Below, one piece after another: positions 10,625-22,319 of a stretch of DNA of 64,000 bases (positions within the stretch are counted from its first letter, which is position 1; each line of letters opens with the position of its first letter). Where the stretch lies: positions 5,513,091 through 5,577,090 of the forward strand of contig NC_072471.1 in NCBI RefSeq assembly GCF_027596085.1. The letters run 5' to 3'. The DNA is from Anoplopoma fimbria (taxonomy: Eukaryota > Chordata > Actinopteri > Perciformes > Anoplopomatidae). Both the position numbers and the translations under genes were made by a program. Below the pieces are notes generated by a model that ran no database searches, was not told the DNA's origin, and was given only the letters and a program-made list of their open reading frames with translations.

Positions 10625-11272
10625 AGACCGTAATACCTCAACAACTATTGGACTGAACCATGACATTTTGTACAGATATTCATTGTCCCCAGATGATGAT
10701 TTTATATGAATATGGTGATCCGCTTATTTTTCTTCCAATACCACCATGAGGTTGAAGTTAGATATGGTTATTCAAGGTCCCCAGAGGATGCATTCTAATG
10801 ACTCTGGGGATTGTGTGACTTTTCCTCTAGTGCCATTTTTTTTTTTACCTATTCAGTAAAATAGCTTGGCATTGACTTGATTAATGGGCATTACATGTTG
10901 TACACATAGCCAAAACAATGAACTTTCCCAATCAGCAGGTTGACATTTGTGGTTTAGAGCTAAATGTCTATTGAATGGATTCCCATGATATCGGCTACAC
11001 ACATTCACACACTCCACAGGATATATTATCTATCCTTTTGGGGCTTTGTAACACCATCATCTGGGCAAAAGACTAGGCCAAATACATTGGTGTAGGACCA
11101 AACACCAGCATAACTAGTGGCATTCCCATCAGCCTCATCTGTACTTCTTGGTCAGTGCTAATGAGCAAATGTCAACATGATAACATGTTAAATTAAGAGG
11201 GAATCATGGTTAACATTACCTGCTGGCAAGCATTAACCTACCTGCTTATGGTCAACATAGGCATGTTGACAT
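10625..11272 (+). repeat. Interspersed repeat, family B, longest copy
   Basis: Motifs in order: CCTCAACAACTATTGGACTG, CATTTTGTACAGATATTCAT, GTCCCCAGATGATG, then a second round (GGTCCCCAGAGGATGCATTC, GACTTTTCCTCTAGTGCC), GGTTGACATTTGTGGTTT, CATTCCCATCAGCCTCA, and a tail with CAACATGATAACATG. The tail matches 18305-18490. I recognise it as an abundant percomorph repeat. The internal near-duplication of the ATTGGA...CCCCAGA unit is a feature of the family. There is no coding capacity. Confidence 0.75.
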
Positions 11273-13150
11273 TTTTCTTTTTTTTTTCCTACTGACTGTA
11301 ATCGTTTTCTGTTTCTGTTGCATCACTTCACTTCAGTATGAATTTCATAATATTTGGTAAGAATTTTAGCTTATTTTGCAGTTGCACTAATGCACAAATG
11401 TGGCAGCCAAACAGCTACTAGTTAAATGTACTTTGTAGGGAAATACTGCTTTCCCAAAGTAGCCTTGCGAAATCAGTCTCTGTAACACAATATGAAAGCA
11501 CAGCAGTGTGTCAGTCAGGTGTGAAGTGAAGACGACACAGCGCCCCTTATCTCCAACACCAACCTACTCATCTGGCCTCTCCCAGCAGTGTGCCCACTCA
11601 TTGGGAGGAGGTGGCAGCGGAAAAAAGGCAGGATGCAATGCCAGAGAGGCAGTGACACGAGGCCGGCACCATGCCAACCACTCAGTGCCCACTTAGGTCC
11701 TCTGAAGTGTGTTGACTGTTTTAACGGGTGGTCAGTAATTAACATACATACAAAAAAAACTAATGTGGTGATAGATCAAGCTTGCATGAACATTTTATTA
11801 GGTGTTGGCCTAAGAAGTTCCATTTCACTTTCTGTAGTAGTAGTTTTAGTGAATGTTCAGCCTCAAATTAGCCCTGTATTAAAACAACATAAGGCGTTAC
11901 ATTTGGGGTAGTGCGTCTAAGATATTAGTGAGACATGGAATAAAACCCAGGAAGTCAAGTTTGACCAACTGAGCCATGAATTTGAAGGCTTTTTGAAGGC
12001 CAAAACACCTTAAAAACTTAAGAATTGTATATTTTGTTGCCTGTATGTGAGGTAATCTTGTGTCAAAGGTACAAGGAATATGCAATTGGCCGACTCAGCG
12101 CCATGCTGGATGACGTGCCTTGTGTTGTGGCAGGTTCAAGTTTTTCCCCAGATGACCCTTCGTCTACATCCCTGTTGAACTTGAACCTGACTGGCCAAAT
12201 TCAAATGAAGGCCTGTACCAGTGGAAACCCTGGTTCATCTTGTTTGCTTTAGTTCTACATTATTCGTCAATATTTTTATAAGCTGAAGTGTTAGTGTTAG
12301 TGTACTAAATTTAGTTGCAATCTGTTGTAGAGATATTCAAAGACATATTTGACACAAATATTTGGCACAACATCGGATTGACAAACTGACCAAACCTTTG
12401 TCATCCTCAGAGCCATGCTGCTGGTGAGGCGAGAAACACAACAGCTGCTACCTGAAACATGTAAATGATCTGTCCCAACACAATGGCCCTGTATGCATAA
12501 TTTTATGCCAAGGAAAAGAAAATGAGCAGGAGACTGTTGGTGGCCTCAATATTCTCTGAGACATCAATCAAAAAGCCTGGTTTCAAATGATTGAGCTCTT
12601 CTCCCACCTTTTTGTCAGCTCTTATAAATGACCCTCAGGTGTATTGGGATGGGATGAATAAATCAGGTTGACACATAATGCAACAGAGGATTTATACATG
12701 TGTTCTATTAATAGACCCGTGCTGAGTGTGTGGTGCGTACAAATAATTATGCAACCATGCTCGATGACCTTATTTCATGACGACCCCGAGGGTAAACATG
12801 CTCTCGCACAAGTTGTGAATAAACATTAATTTTCATAGCCTCAACTTGCGGAATGGTTTAACCAATGGGAATGCATTTGTGTACATGACTGCATCTTTAC
12901 ACTCACAGAAGCTTGGATGCCTTAGAATCTTCATAACCATAGAAGTCATTTCGCTAAGAGTTAAAATGAACATTTGATGTTTATCGGAAGGAGTGCGGAG
13001 GAGCTTGGGGTTAAGGGCGCTGTAGGGTGAAGGTCAAAAATAACCAGCTAAGAAGGGAAGATGACATGGGTAGAGTTATTTCCTTTTCCTGAAGTCATTG
13101 CCAAATATGGTTGTTGAGCTAGGAATAGGTATTTTTCCTCTTCTCTTTGC
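11273..13150. other. Non-coding stretch
   Basis: It contains a stem-loop at 12131-12189 within a 75 codon open frame (12025-12252) of unknown identity. I see no other repeats. ATTTGACACAAATATTTGGC near 12347 is a local imperfect palindrome. Confidence 0.5.
12131..12189. repeat. 12 bp stem-loop, 35 nt loop
   Basis: CAGGTTCAAGTT (12131-12142) is the exact reverse complement of 12178-12189. Its role is unknown. Confidence 0.85.
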
Positions 13151-13468
13151 AGAGATTGTGCCATCACTTGTTTGGGTGGAGGTGCATTTGAAACATCGTG
13201 TATTTCCAGTTCAAGAGAGAGTTATTTTTTGCCCTGGGCAAATTGCTGCCAGAGAGTGGGGTCCAAATTGCCCATCCTGCACTGTGGCTCCCGACATGAG
13301 GCTGACCACGTCTCCATCTGGCATTACTGCTTCCTTCCCATGGTGCACGGCAGCACGGAAGAAGAGGAGGGCTCAGAGAAAAGTGGAGATGATGGGTGGA
13401 GGGAATATTTACTGGTGTTTAGTAGTGAAGAGGACATCAAAACAGGGGCAAGAAACTGCAACAGCTAA
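13121..13468 (+). other. Candidate exon behind a strong acceptor
   Basis: TATTTTTCCTCTTCTCTTTGCAG ends at 13152 and is the best 3' splice site I noticed in the window. From 13153 two frames stay open for more than 100 codons. One ends with TAA at 13466-13468 after an acidic segment (EEEEGSEKSGDDGW). The other runs into the (TG)75 array. AATAAA lies at 14261-14266. I do not recognise either peptide, and no partner exon is visible, so this may be chance or a lncRNA exon. Confidence 0.2.
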
Positions 13469-13548
13469 CACACATGAGCTAACCCTACTGCCCTTTCTCC
13501 CGAGTGACAGTTGTGTTCCTTCAGGACTCATGACAGGCTATGTGTGCA

Positions 13549-13701
<153 letters not shown>

Positions 13702-13917
13702 CGTAACATAAGCCCTCGCTTTGCCCAGATTCTGCACAGCTGGGCTTCTCAGTATTCCAGATTACAATACGTCACCGCTCCGCTCTCAGCCCTCCCTTCT
13801 GCCCAGCACATGCTCTAGTACACTCAAAGTACAACACATGCACAAACCAACTCTGGTGATGTCACTGAATTTGCTTCCTTCTCCAGCTGCCTCCCAATCT
13901 CTGTTTATCTATCATGC

Positions 13918-13941
13918 ATATGTACATTGCAATGTACATAT
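13918..13941. repeat. Perfect 24 bp palindrome
   Basis: ATATGTACATTG is followed immediately by its exact reverse complement, with no spacer. The centre is ATTGCAAT, a C/EBP-like half-site pair. Confidence 0.9.
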
Positions 13942-15415
13942 ACATTTGTTTACCCTTGCTTCTGTCAGATATTCCTCCCCGACTGTCCCTCTTCTTTCTC
14001 TTTCCGTCAAACCCACACAGCTTACGTCAAGGTTTGCCAGAACACAGCAAACCACTGACCAGATGTCACTTTGCGTGTGTTATTTGCACCAAAGTACATC
14101 CTTGGAAGGAAAACATACTTACATTTCAATTAAAATCTGTTTTAGGAAAAAGAAAAGAATGAAAAAAAAGTCATATTTTTAAGGATGTGTGTAAAACCAA
14201 AGCTTTTCTTCATGTAGGTATCTTACGGCTGCAACACATTTGCTATCAGGAATTTTCCAAAATAAAACAACGACAAACATAGTTTTTTTTCCATCAACAT
14301 TGAGGCTTGTATTTACTTTTCAGTCTGAGGTGTACTGATGCCTGAGTGTGTGTGAGTGAGGAAAAAGCCATCTGTGGGTGTGAAGCCTAAAGAGGAACTT
14401 GTTTTTCTCTAAATGCATGAATGTTGACCTTTCAGATATGCAGAAGTTTCTGTAGAACAGCAGGAATTTAAAATTTTGAAGTGTGAGTTATGTACCAAGG
14501 CATACTGCAGGTCCTTCACTATGTTTGTGATTTTCCGATTAGGTTTTCTATTGTAGTTAGTAGAATAATGTCTCTGGTTTCTCAAGTTATATGTTTGCAA
14601 GTTACAATTTGTGCTTTCATTGGCCCATTAGTATCGTGCATATAAATTTAACTGTCACTTTACTATGTTGAACTGTCATCTAGGGGTGTAATAAATGAAT
14701 ACATTATCGGGATATGACCAGATATTGGCTGGTAACAGATAAAACACAGCCTCTTAGGGACCATCTCAAAAGAGAATGCAAAATATACAAAGGAGCATGT
14801 TAGATTTTTGTCAATAGCCTCTTAATCATTTTGTACTGACACTTCAAACCAAATTGTTTTCATTTGGAGCACCTCTAATTATAGACTGCCTCCAGTTTTG
14901 ATGAAGGGTGCTGCTTGTCGGATGGGCCCATGTTTCTTATCGTGGTTTATATTATTCTTTCGAAATCTAAAATGGACTTCTTTTCCGTAAATCCTATTAC
15001 AGAACAAATTTCTTTCCAAATGGAAAAAGTGGCACTAAGCTTCAGCACCCTGCTCCCTCTGAATCTGTAGGGATTTATCGAGAAAACATGTTTCCTGCTT
15101 CTAAGTTGACCAAACTGTATGTTGTAAGAATCACCGAAATAGCACCATCCAATTGCATGCACCATTTTATTGTTCAAGCTTTCTCTCTTTTTCTTATCTA
15201 TTTTTCTGTCAAAGTGATGTCCACGTGTCTGAGAGAGAGAGAGCCCCTTGTTGGACACATCTATTTCCTACAAGATTCTGCCAATTTTCCAGAAGATTGT
15301 ATGACTTTAACCCAGCTATCACGCTGTCTTTCTTGCTCTCAGCTTGACAAGCCTTCAATTTTCCTGCAAGGTCATTATCTACTCCATGTGCCCTGTTGTT
15401 AAAGAGCATATACAG
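13942..15415. other. Non-coding stretch
   Basis: AT-rich, with an A/G run near 14140-14175 and no recognised repeats. GTGTAATAAATGAATACATT near 14685 may be the edge of an unidentified element. Confidence 0.5.
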
Positions 15416-15500
15416 TGGAGAAGAGGAGATGGAGGAGAAGGGAGAGGAGATGAAGGGAGGTGAGAAAAGTGGAGGGAGAGAAAAGATGGTGGGGAGGAAC
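15416..15500. repeat. Polypurine tract, 85 bp
   Basis: Almost entirely G/A (GGAGAAGAGGAGATGGAGGA...). Triplex-prone low complexity. Confidence 0.85.
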
Positions 15501-15675
15501 ATGTGGGGAACACACATATAGGAAAATGGATACTGACAGAAGCACACACACACACAACCACAAGTAGACTTGTTGGCTAAGCTGTGTGCCATGCCAGGGG
15601 ATGGGATGATAGTAGAATGGGATGATAGTGGACTGCAGGGGGTTTGATAGAGGCATTTGGCTGGTCTGATCCTCC

Positions 15676-15710
15676 TGTGTGTGTGGGGTGTGTGTGTGTG
15701 TGTGTGTGTG
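15676..15710. repeat. (TG)n with GGG interruption
   Basis: About 35 bp. It is complementary to the AC arrays starting 83 bp downstream. Confidence 0.95.
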
Positions 15711-15790
15711 AGACAGAGTGAGAGAGAGACAGCACATTAATCTGTGTGTGTTTGCATTCAGTCATGGTATGGAATACTACAGTATGGTAA

Positions 15791-15793
<3 letters not shown>

Positions 15794-15860
<67 letters not shown>

Positions 15861-15873
15861 GGTACACAACACA

Positions 15874-15904
<31 letters not shown>

Positions 15905-15906
15905 CA
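15794..15906. repeat. Split (AC)n microsatellite
   Basis: Two AC arrays (15794-15856 and about 15866-15906) are separated by AGTATGGTACACAAC. CAGTATGGTA also precedes the first array at 15780, so the array and its flank appear to be partially duplicated. Confidence 0.95.
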
Positions 15907-17331
15907 AAAACCCACATAAATCCTCTGCCATCAGACACACCAGGATTAGACTCCCCTCACACTCCCCTGTCTCTCTCTCTCCCCTCCTCTTTTGCTTTCA
16001 AACACACACAGATTACAGTGTCACCACAGCCCTACTAGCTTGGGTGACACTGGTTTTCGAGGCATCATGAGAATCATGAACATCAAACCATGATGTCATC
16101 TCTTTAGTACAACAGTATATACAACAAACAGACACACACACACACATGCACACACTGTCATGTTTCTATTATAAATAAAATCCAGAGCAAATTTTGTTTG
16201 TTTAAGGATGGGGATTCACATGAGGGATGACTTCTGCAGTTAACTGTAGGACACCTAACGACCTGCTGTAGACATTAATCTGTAAAACAAATCATGTATA
16301 CTCATATTCTTATCTCAAGAGAGGCCTTAGGTGTGGCATCCATGCTACTTAAACAGCAGTATGTATACAGAGGTCCAGGTTAAGTACCATGAATCAACAA
16401 AGGCACCCATTCAAACAAACGGCGTGGTGGTGCCGCTGAAAGAAATGTTTGATTTATTCAAGGACAAACAATGCTCTGTTTTCATTTCATTTTCACAAAA
16501 CTCCCCGCATTCACACCTGAGTGTTGATAAGTACAACCACGGCCTACAGCTGGCTATTAAGGTGCTCCACTGAAACAGCTGGGATGTTGGGAAAAAGGTT
16601 ATGAAAAATTGCACACCTCAAGTCAGAGCATCAACTGGCATTCAAATTGCAAAGATTACTTTCATGGCGGGAAGTTTAGCCTTGTGAAGCTCAGCTGAGG
16701 TGCCCAAGCTTAAACTAAAGGGAATGTGTACTCAAGGATGCTTTACTGCTTTGATCTGTTTATGTTGTGGAGTGCCAGATTGTACATTACAAGATGTGAA
16801 TACATTCATGCATAAATAGACATAGTGGCATCTATTGAATTTAACTAAAACATTATGCTATTAAGTGCACACACTTGCATCTACTAGAACAACATTTTCA
16901 GGGTCAAGTGCAAAATCTGTGAATAGGTTTCTAATCCATTAAAAGCACTTCAATAGTGCCACTATACTTGGGGAAAACCAGACAATTTGAAAGTATGACA
17001 AACCCAGTGAGCTGTAGTTGAATGGCTGCTTCTACATACATTTCCCTTAGAAATTTTCCAACAAACAGGAAGTTGTATCCTTCTCTCTCTCTCAACATGC
17101 TCAAATTATCCCCCGGGTCTAGTTGCTCACATTGCCTTACACATACTGACCACCTTTCCATAAATACGGAGAAGGAAAATGATATCACAACAACTAGCAG
17201 TGGCCGGAGTGACTGCAGGGAAGCTTACATCATTACCTGTCTCGGTGCCATGGCTCACCATGCTGTGTTTGGAGGGGCGGCACAAGTGTTAACTTGTCGC
17301 CCCGAAGCTGTATCGCTGTTGGGACATACGG
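15907..17331. other. Non-coding stretch
   Basis: Short CT and CA runs occur near 15968 and 16133-16144, and there is a GC-rich bulged hairpin at 17274-17303. Otherwise the sequence is featureless. Confidence 0.5.
17274..17303. repeat. GC-rich hairpin with 2 nt bulge
   Basis: GGGGCG (17274-17279) and ACAAGT (17282-17287) pair with CGCCCC (17298-17303) and ACTTGT (17292-17297). The loop is GTTA and the bulge is GC. This gives twelve base pairs. Confidence 0.85.
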
Positions 17332-17361
17332 GGTGGTGGTGGTGGTGGTGGTGGTGGTGGT
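17332..17361. repeat. (GGT)10 microsatellite
   Basis: Ten GGT/GTG units, ending in GATGAG. It is G-rich on one strand. Confidence 0.95.
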
Positions 17362-17510
17362 GATGAGCCTGTCATGCCTTGACACAGGCGAGCAGCTAAA
17401 CTCTAAGTGCTAAGTGAGGGGAATGCCAAGGTCCGGTAAGCCCCTCGGGGTAGTCAGGGAAGGAAGAGGAGATTCTACCAGGGACCAAGTGTGTGTGTCT
17501 CTGTTTGTGT

Positions 17511-17534
17511 CCGTGTGTGTGTGTGTGTGTGTGT
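17511..17534. repeat. (GT)n microsatellite
   Basis: About 12 units, preceded by a degenerate GTGTGTCTCTGTTTGTGTCC. Confidence 0.93.
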
Positions 17535-18139
17535 GAGAAACAGAGAGACTAATTGGGAGTTCAGGAGCAAATTTTCAGCCAGAGTGGTAACCAGTGAGCT
17601 AATGGGTTCATGCGCAGTCAAGACAACGAAAAGTGAAAAGACAGCAAAATTCAATCTGCCTACCTCCTACGATGAAGCAGCACAACAAACACAACCACCA
17701 CTACATCGACACACACCCACTAACTACCCAACTAACAAACACACACGCATGTTAACCCTGTCCCCTGGGACGAAGCCGACCATACCAATTATCAGTACGA
17801 CAATAGAAAGCACTGCAGGGATGACATATTTTTGTAAGCCAACTTTGGAAATAAGCATCGCTCTGGTTCTCTCAAAAAAGAGCCAATGGTATTTCTTCAT
17901 TGGAATTTGGATTATTGCAGAAAATAAGCTCCTGATATGTATGTTTTGCTCAGCAAGATAATCTACACAAATGAAAACCACTTTTATGAGGGTGATATCA
18001 ATCGGCAAATGTTAAAAGCTAATTTTAGGTCATAAGCAACCTACACCATGGTCACATGAGCGTGTGCCTAGTCGGCGTGATGACGTTTTGTAGTCTCATA
18101 TAGCCAATTGTTAACAACCGCCTTTTTAAGACATGTAAA

Positions 18140-18304
18140 AACTATTTACTGACCCATTTTATACAAAAGGTTAAAATCTCTTAAGCTTATGTTAACCACA
18201 GACCTTATTTCAGGCATCTAACTGAACCCCAATCAAAAAGAATCAATGACTTCAAGACGAGGACAGCGAAATTGCAAAAATGCTAACTCATTTCTGCACC
18301 ACCC
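18140..18304 (+). repeat. Possible interspersed repeat segment
   Basis: TTACTGACCCATTTTATACA through AACCCCAATCAAAAAG and AATGCTAACTCATTTC resembles text I associate with fish repeats. It abuts the family B tail. The assignment is weak and there is no second copy in the window. Confidence 0.35.
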
Positions 18305-18490
18305 TATTTGCAAAATGAATGGTCATCCCATCAGCCTCAGCCGTACTTTGTGTTTAGTGCATACTTGCTAAATATCAGCATGTTAGCATTATCACTGTGA
18401 GCATTTTAGCATGCTGAAGTTAGCATTTAGCTCAAAGCATTACTGTCCAGCCTCATAGAACTGCTAGCATGGCTGTAGATGCTGGTCTTG
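18305..18490 (+). repeat. Interspersed repeat, family B, 3' part
   Basis: CATCCCATCAGCCTCAGCCG, GTACTTTGTGTTTAGTGC, ATCAGCATGTTAGCATTATC, GCATGCTGAAGTTAGCATTT and GAACTGCTAGCATGGC occur in order. They match 11120-11200 of the longer copy and the minus-strand fragment at 2838-2960. Confidence 0.8.
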
Positions 18491-18502
18491 TTTTATCCAG
18501 AG

Positions 18503-18532
18503 TTTGTTGTTGTCGTTGTTGTTGTTGTTTGT
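18503..18532. repeat. (GTT)n microsatellite, imperfect
   Basis: About nine GTT units with one GTC interruption, following the family B tail. Confidence 0.93.
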
Positions 18533-20450
18533 TAAGCAGACACACATTGCTTCACACGTGCATATTACATTACATGCTAAATTCCATTATATTATGGCTT
18601 AATATTACGCAATACTGGATCTGTTCAGACTAATTCATTTCACGCTATTCAAATACTTGAACCCTAAAATATAAACAATATAGATATATGGGCTCTCAAT
18701 TTCAATTCAATTAAAAACTTTAAAGCTTTAAAAAGCTTGTAAGATAATGGATTCTGCCAAAAATGTAAGCACACTAGATGGTTAAAGAGTGCGATTGATT
18801 GTAACAAATAACAAATCATTGCACATAAAAACGTCAAATACTGTATTTATAGTAAAGATAAAATGCTGAGCTAAAGGATGATTAACAAAAACCTTCTGGA
18901 GAGGTCCATTATATAACTTTACCACTGATTATTAAAGCTTGATTTCATAGCTTTAAAATGTAATGCTAAAAAATAAGGGTCAAATATTCCATCTCTCAAG
19001 TAAAAGAGGGCCCTTTTGATCAAACTGTCACTGATCTCCTGCAAAGTTAAAGGAGGTTTGGAAAGTGAAATGAGTTCATGGTGTTCAGTCACATATTAAG
19101 ACTCAGCTTCTCCCTTGCCTCACATACAGGAGGCATCGTCATCCTGCTATGAGTCAACAGCAATTGGAGCAGAGGGATATTATGCACATGGTTAACTAGG
19201 TCAGCCGAGGACATACTGTAGCTGTCTAGTCAATTTACCATAGAATTATTTCCATACTGATTGGGGTTAACGTTTTGCAGACTCAATCACACTCACAGAT
19301 TAAAACATAACTGACACTAACTTGCCGCAGCAGGGAAATCTTTTGCTTATTGTCGATTTTTAATGCTTCGTAAGTTCTGAAGATTAAAGCTTGAGCTTTT
19401 AAAGGCTTATAGACATACTGTATTAGCACAACAAGGTTATTTAGCGCTTAGGCTGAACTCATGCCCCACCCCACCCCCCCACAACGTTCATCAAAGTTCA
19501 AAGGGCCCAAATAGCAAGTCTCTTCAATAAACCAACTCCAGGTAGATGTCTCATCTATAGCTAGGGGTTTGAGAGGGAGTGGACAAGGTCAAGTATCTGC
19601 AGTCAATTTAGTGAGCAGACACAATTAATCAGACTCCATCTCATCTCCTTTACAGAATTTCTTTCCCCAAAAAGAATAGAATGATTTTTTTTTTACCTTC
19701 CACACACTACACCGTCAAAATGGGAGCAACACAAACAGTAATACAATTGTATTTAATATAAGATATTTGATGGTGAAATGAGGAGAAATCCTCTGACATA
19801 TTCAACTGAGAAAAATAAATCCACTGTGAGCGAAAAAGGTGAACCCTCTGTCCTATCTAAAAGAGAACAAACTTTGCCCTGAGCCACAGTCGCTGCACTG
19901 CCACCTTTGGTCTTGCATAAGCACAAGATGGGCCAAACAGGTTGGAACGGTGTCGTGCTTAGTCGACAATTTCCCTGGTCCTTGATGAAGGCTTGATGGT
20001 GCAATTTGGAAGGGTAATGCCTGTTTATTGCAAGGGAAGGAAGGAAATGTTTGAATAAATGAGACACATAATGAGGGAAAGGGATCAGAGATCACAGAGA
20101 CCGAAATCTCTCGGCCATAGTTCAAGAATTGATTACTTTTCCATTGTATAATCATAAAAAGTGAGGCTGTATTGATTAAGACATGGCCAGAGAAGCAAGG
20201 ATCGAGGAGCTGAAAGAGGATGTGTCTTTTTGCATGTTTGTAGTTCACTTCCTGTTGGTGAGCAAACACATTTGCCTGAGATGTGACGTATCCAGCACGC
20301 AGACTGCGAGCCACAGTAAATCAATCAACGCAGAACAATGCTGAACAGTGGCAGCGGACAAGGCCTCCAAATGAAAACAGAAAAAATAATAATACATTGT
20401 TTGCCCTCTAAAACAACACCTAGATACATTTACCAGACTCCAGCAGACAA
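18533..20450. other. Non-coding stretch
   Basis: AT-rich with no satellites. Open frames of 153 codons (19853-20314, minus) and 104 codons (19753-20067, minus) overlap each other and carry no recognisable domain. Confidence 0.5.
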
Positions 20451-20454
20451 TATG

Positions 20455-20680
20455 AAGTCACGGTCGACCGCGCGTTAATATTCAGCCCAACATGAGCATG
20501 TTTGCTGATGAGCTTAACGTTAATGTTTAAGCTGCTGCTGTGAGATAAATTATTTCACAAAGCAGCTCTGATGTTCGCTGCCCTCCACGGTTTCCATTTT
20601 TTGGATCAAGCTCGAAACATCAAACAGGTTATGACCTGTTTCCTGATTAAACACAGCAGTCATGCACTATAGCTAGAAGT
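20455..20680. promoter_or_regulatory. Candidate regulatory element with IR0 palindrome
   Basis: An 8 bp stem (AAACAGGT at 20622-20629, ACCTGTTT at 20634-20641) encloses AGGTTATGACCT (20626-20637). This differs by one base from the thyroid/retinoid receptor palindrome AGGTCATGACCT. The surrounding sequence (TTAATATTCAGCCCAAC, GCTGCTGCTGTGAGATAAAT) is unique and complex. There is no nearby gene, so function is inferred. Confidence 0.3.
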
Positions 20681-22120
20681 GTGACACACCATCCTGGGCC
20701 CTGCAGCTCCAAGGCTGTAGACATAACAAGGACACAGCAGGTAATCAATTATGCCCTCTGTGGTATCCTTTCTGTCAAACTGAGGGGGTACAAATTATGA
20801 AATGGCTATTGAGAACAGATTCATTTGCCAGGTACAGTTTGGACAGGTTTTGCAGCCAGACCTTGAAATCAATCATCGCGGTTGAGCGAGAAGGGAAGTT
20901 AATTCCAGTCGAGGCACAAGTTGAGGCAGCTGAAGGATTCACGGTGAGCTACCAATTTTTCGCTGAGGTTTGTGGTATCACACCTTGGATTTTGCTGCAA
21001 TAACGACCATTTTTCATATTCAGTCCGAAATGCTTCCTGCCTGTTAGTGTGGCTGTTGGTATAAGGAAAGGAAAAGAAAAAACATCGACTGGAAATAGCT
21101 TTTTATTCAGATGGACATCTGGGCTCAGAGGCTTTATCACCAATCCGCAAGGTCCCTCCAGATTTATTTAGCTATTTTCTCCCCTGCTTGTCCTGCTGTG
21201 CCTCTCTCCTCTCTCTCCACTATTCTTTTACTCTGTCTGTCGTCCTGTATCAGAGCCACCGCTTCTGTTGTGCCCTCGAGCACAGTCACAAATTGACATG
21301 GTGAATTCTCAACTGGGACCTTAAACCCCAGGGATCAACCGTGCAGAGAAAGCTCTTTTATATCCTCTCCCTTTGGAAATAGTTTATGTCCATCACGTGG
21401 TGCGCTAGGTGGATTTTCTCACAAAGGACAAATGTCCCAAATCTTAAATCTGCTACCAGGCTGCACGGAAAAAAATAAAAACCTTTCCTCCTGACACCAA
21501 AAGACAGATGAGGACAACAGGGGTTTCAGATTCTAATAATATACTCAAAAAACTCAAATGAAAATTACTACTTGGAGATAATTGGCCCTTGCTTTGGTTA
21601 TTGATCACGATGCAACAACAAAGATAAAAGACCTGCACACAACTGGCCTAATGATCACTTACTTTGAAGAGAGATTACCAATTCAAGACAGAATATTTTT
21701 CTATTAATTATATCACAATCATCACCGCTCACCTGCTAGCCACTTTACTACTGATGCCTGCTCTACATCATTTACAATGGTGATGATTTATCCAAGTGTA
21801 GGAGGACAGCTGGGGAAACAGGGGAAAACAATGTCCTTTCAATTGTGAAAATGTGTCAGTTTGATGCCTTAATTTGGTGCTGGATGATGGATGCAGCAAC
21901 GCATTGGGATTAAAATGCTAAAATGATGGCTCTTGATCCTAAAAATAAAGGTGTATGAATCAAACCTACTAACCATCAGATGTAGATGTAGAAGAACAGT
22001 TGCATTTGTTTTACACTCTTGCACTCTGACCTTTCTGAAAGGTATGACTAGGACGCATTAATACTATATGTACAATTCTCTCAAAACCTGCACCTACACA
22101 CACCCTCTCCTTGTCTTTTC
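20681..22120. other. Non-coding stretch
   Basis: No satellites or recognised repeats. All frames are interrupted and none reads as a known protein. Confidence 0.5.
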
Positions 22121-22192
22121 AGGTCAGCTCAGTAGAGAGCACTCTGCGATAATGAGCTGCTCCACTTTCATGACAGATGGAAAATGTGCAGC

Positions 22193-22319
22193 ACGCTGCG
22201 CTCCGCTCCTCCCTTCCCTTCTCCACTCCACCTCGTCCGACTCGCCCGACCATCAAGACCGTCGGCCCCGCCGCTGCCCCGGCACAGCGGCGTATCAAAT
22301 GATCGGGACAAGCGAACGA
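22193..22319. other. CpG-dense block
   Basis: Seventeen CpG dinucleotides in 127 bp against an otherwise CpG-poor background. It lies inside a 111 codon plus-strand frame (22068-22403) preceded by a pyrimidine-rich acceptor (CCTCTCCTTGTCTTTTCAG, AG at 22121-22122). It could be an unmethylated island, a GC-rich exon or a conserved element. No TATA box is apparent, and the peptide is unrecognised. Confidence 0.45.

Noticed and set aside
19853..20314. 153 codon minus-strand open frame
   Set aside because: No recognisable domain, overlaps a second frame on the same strand and lacks convincing splice or start context. Probably chance.
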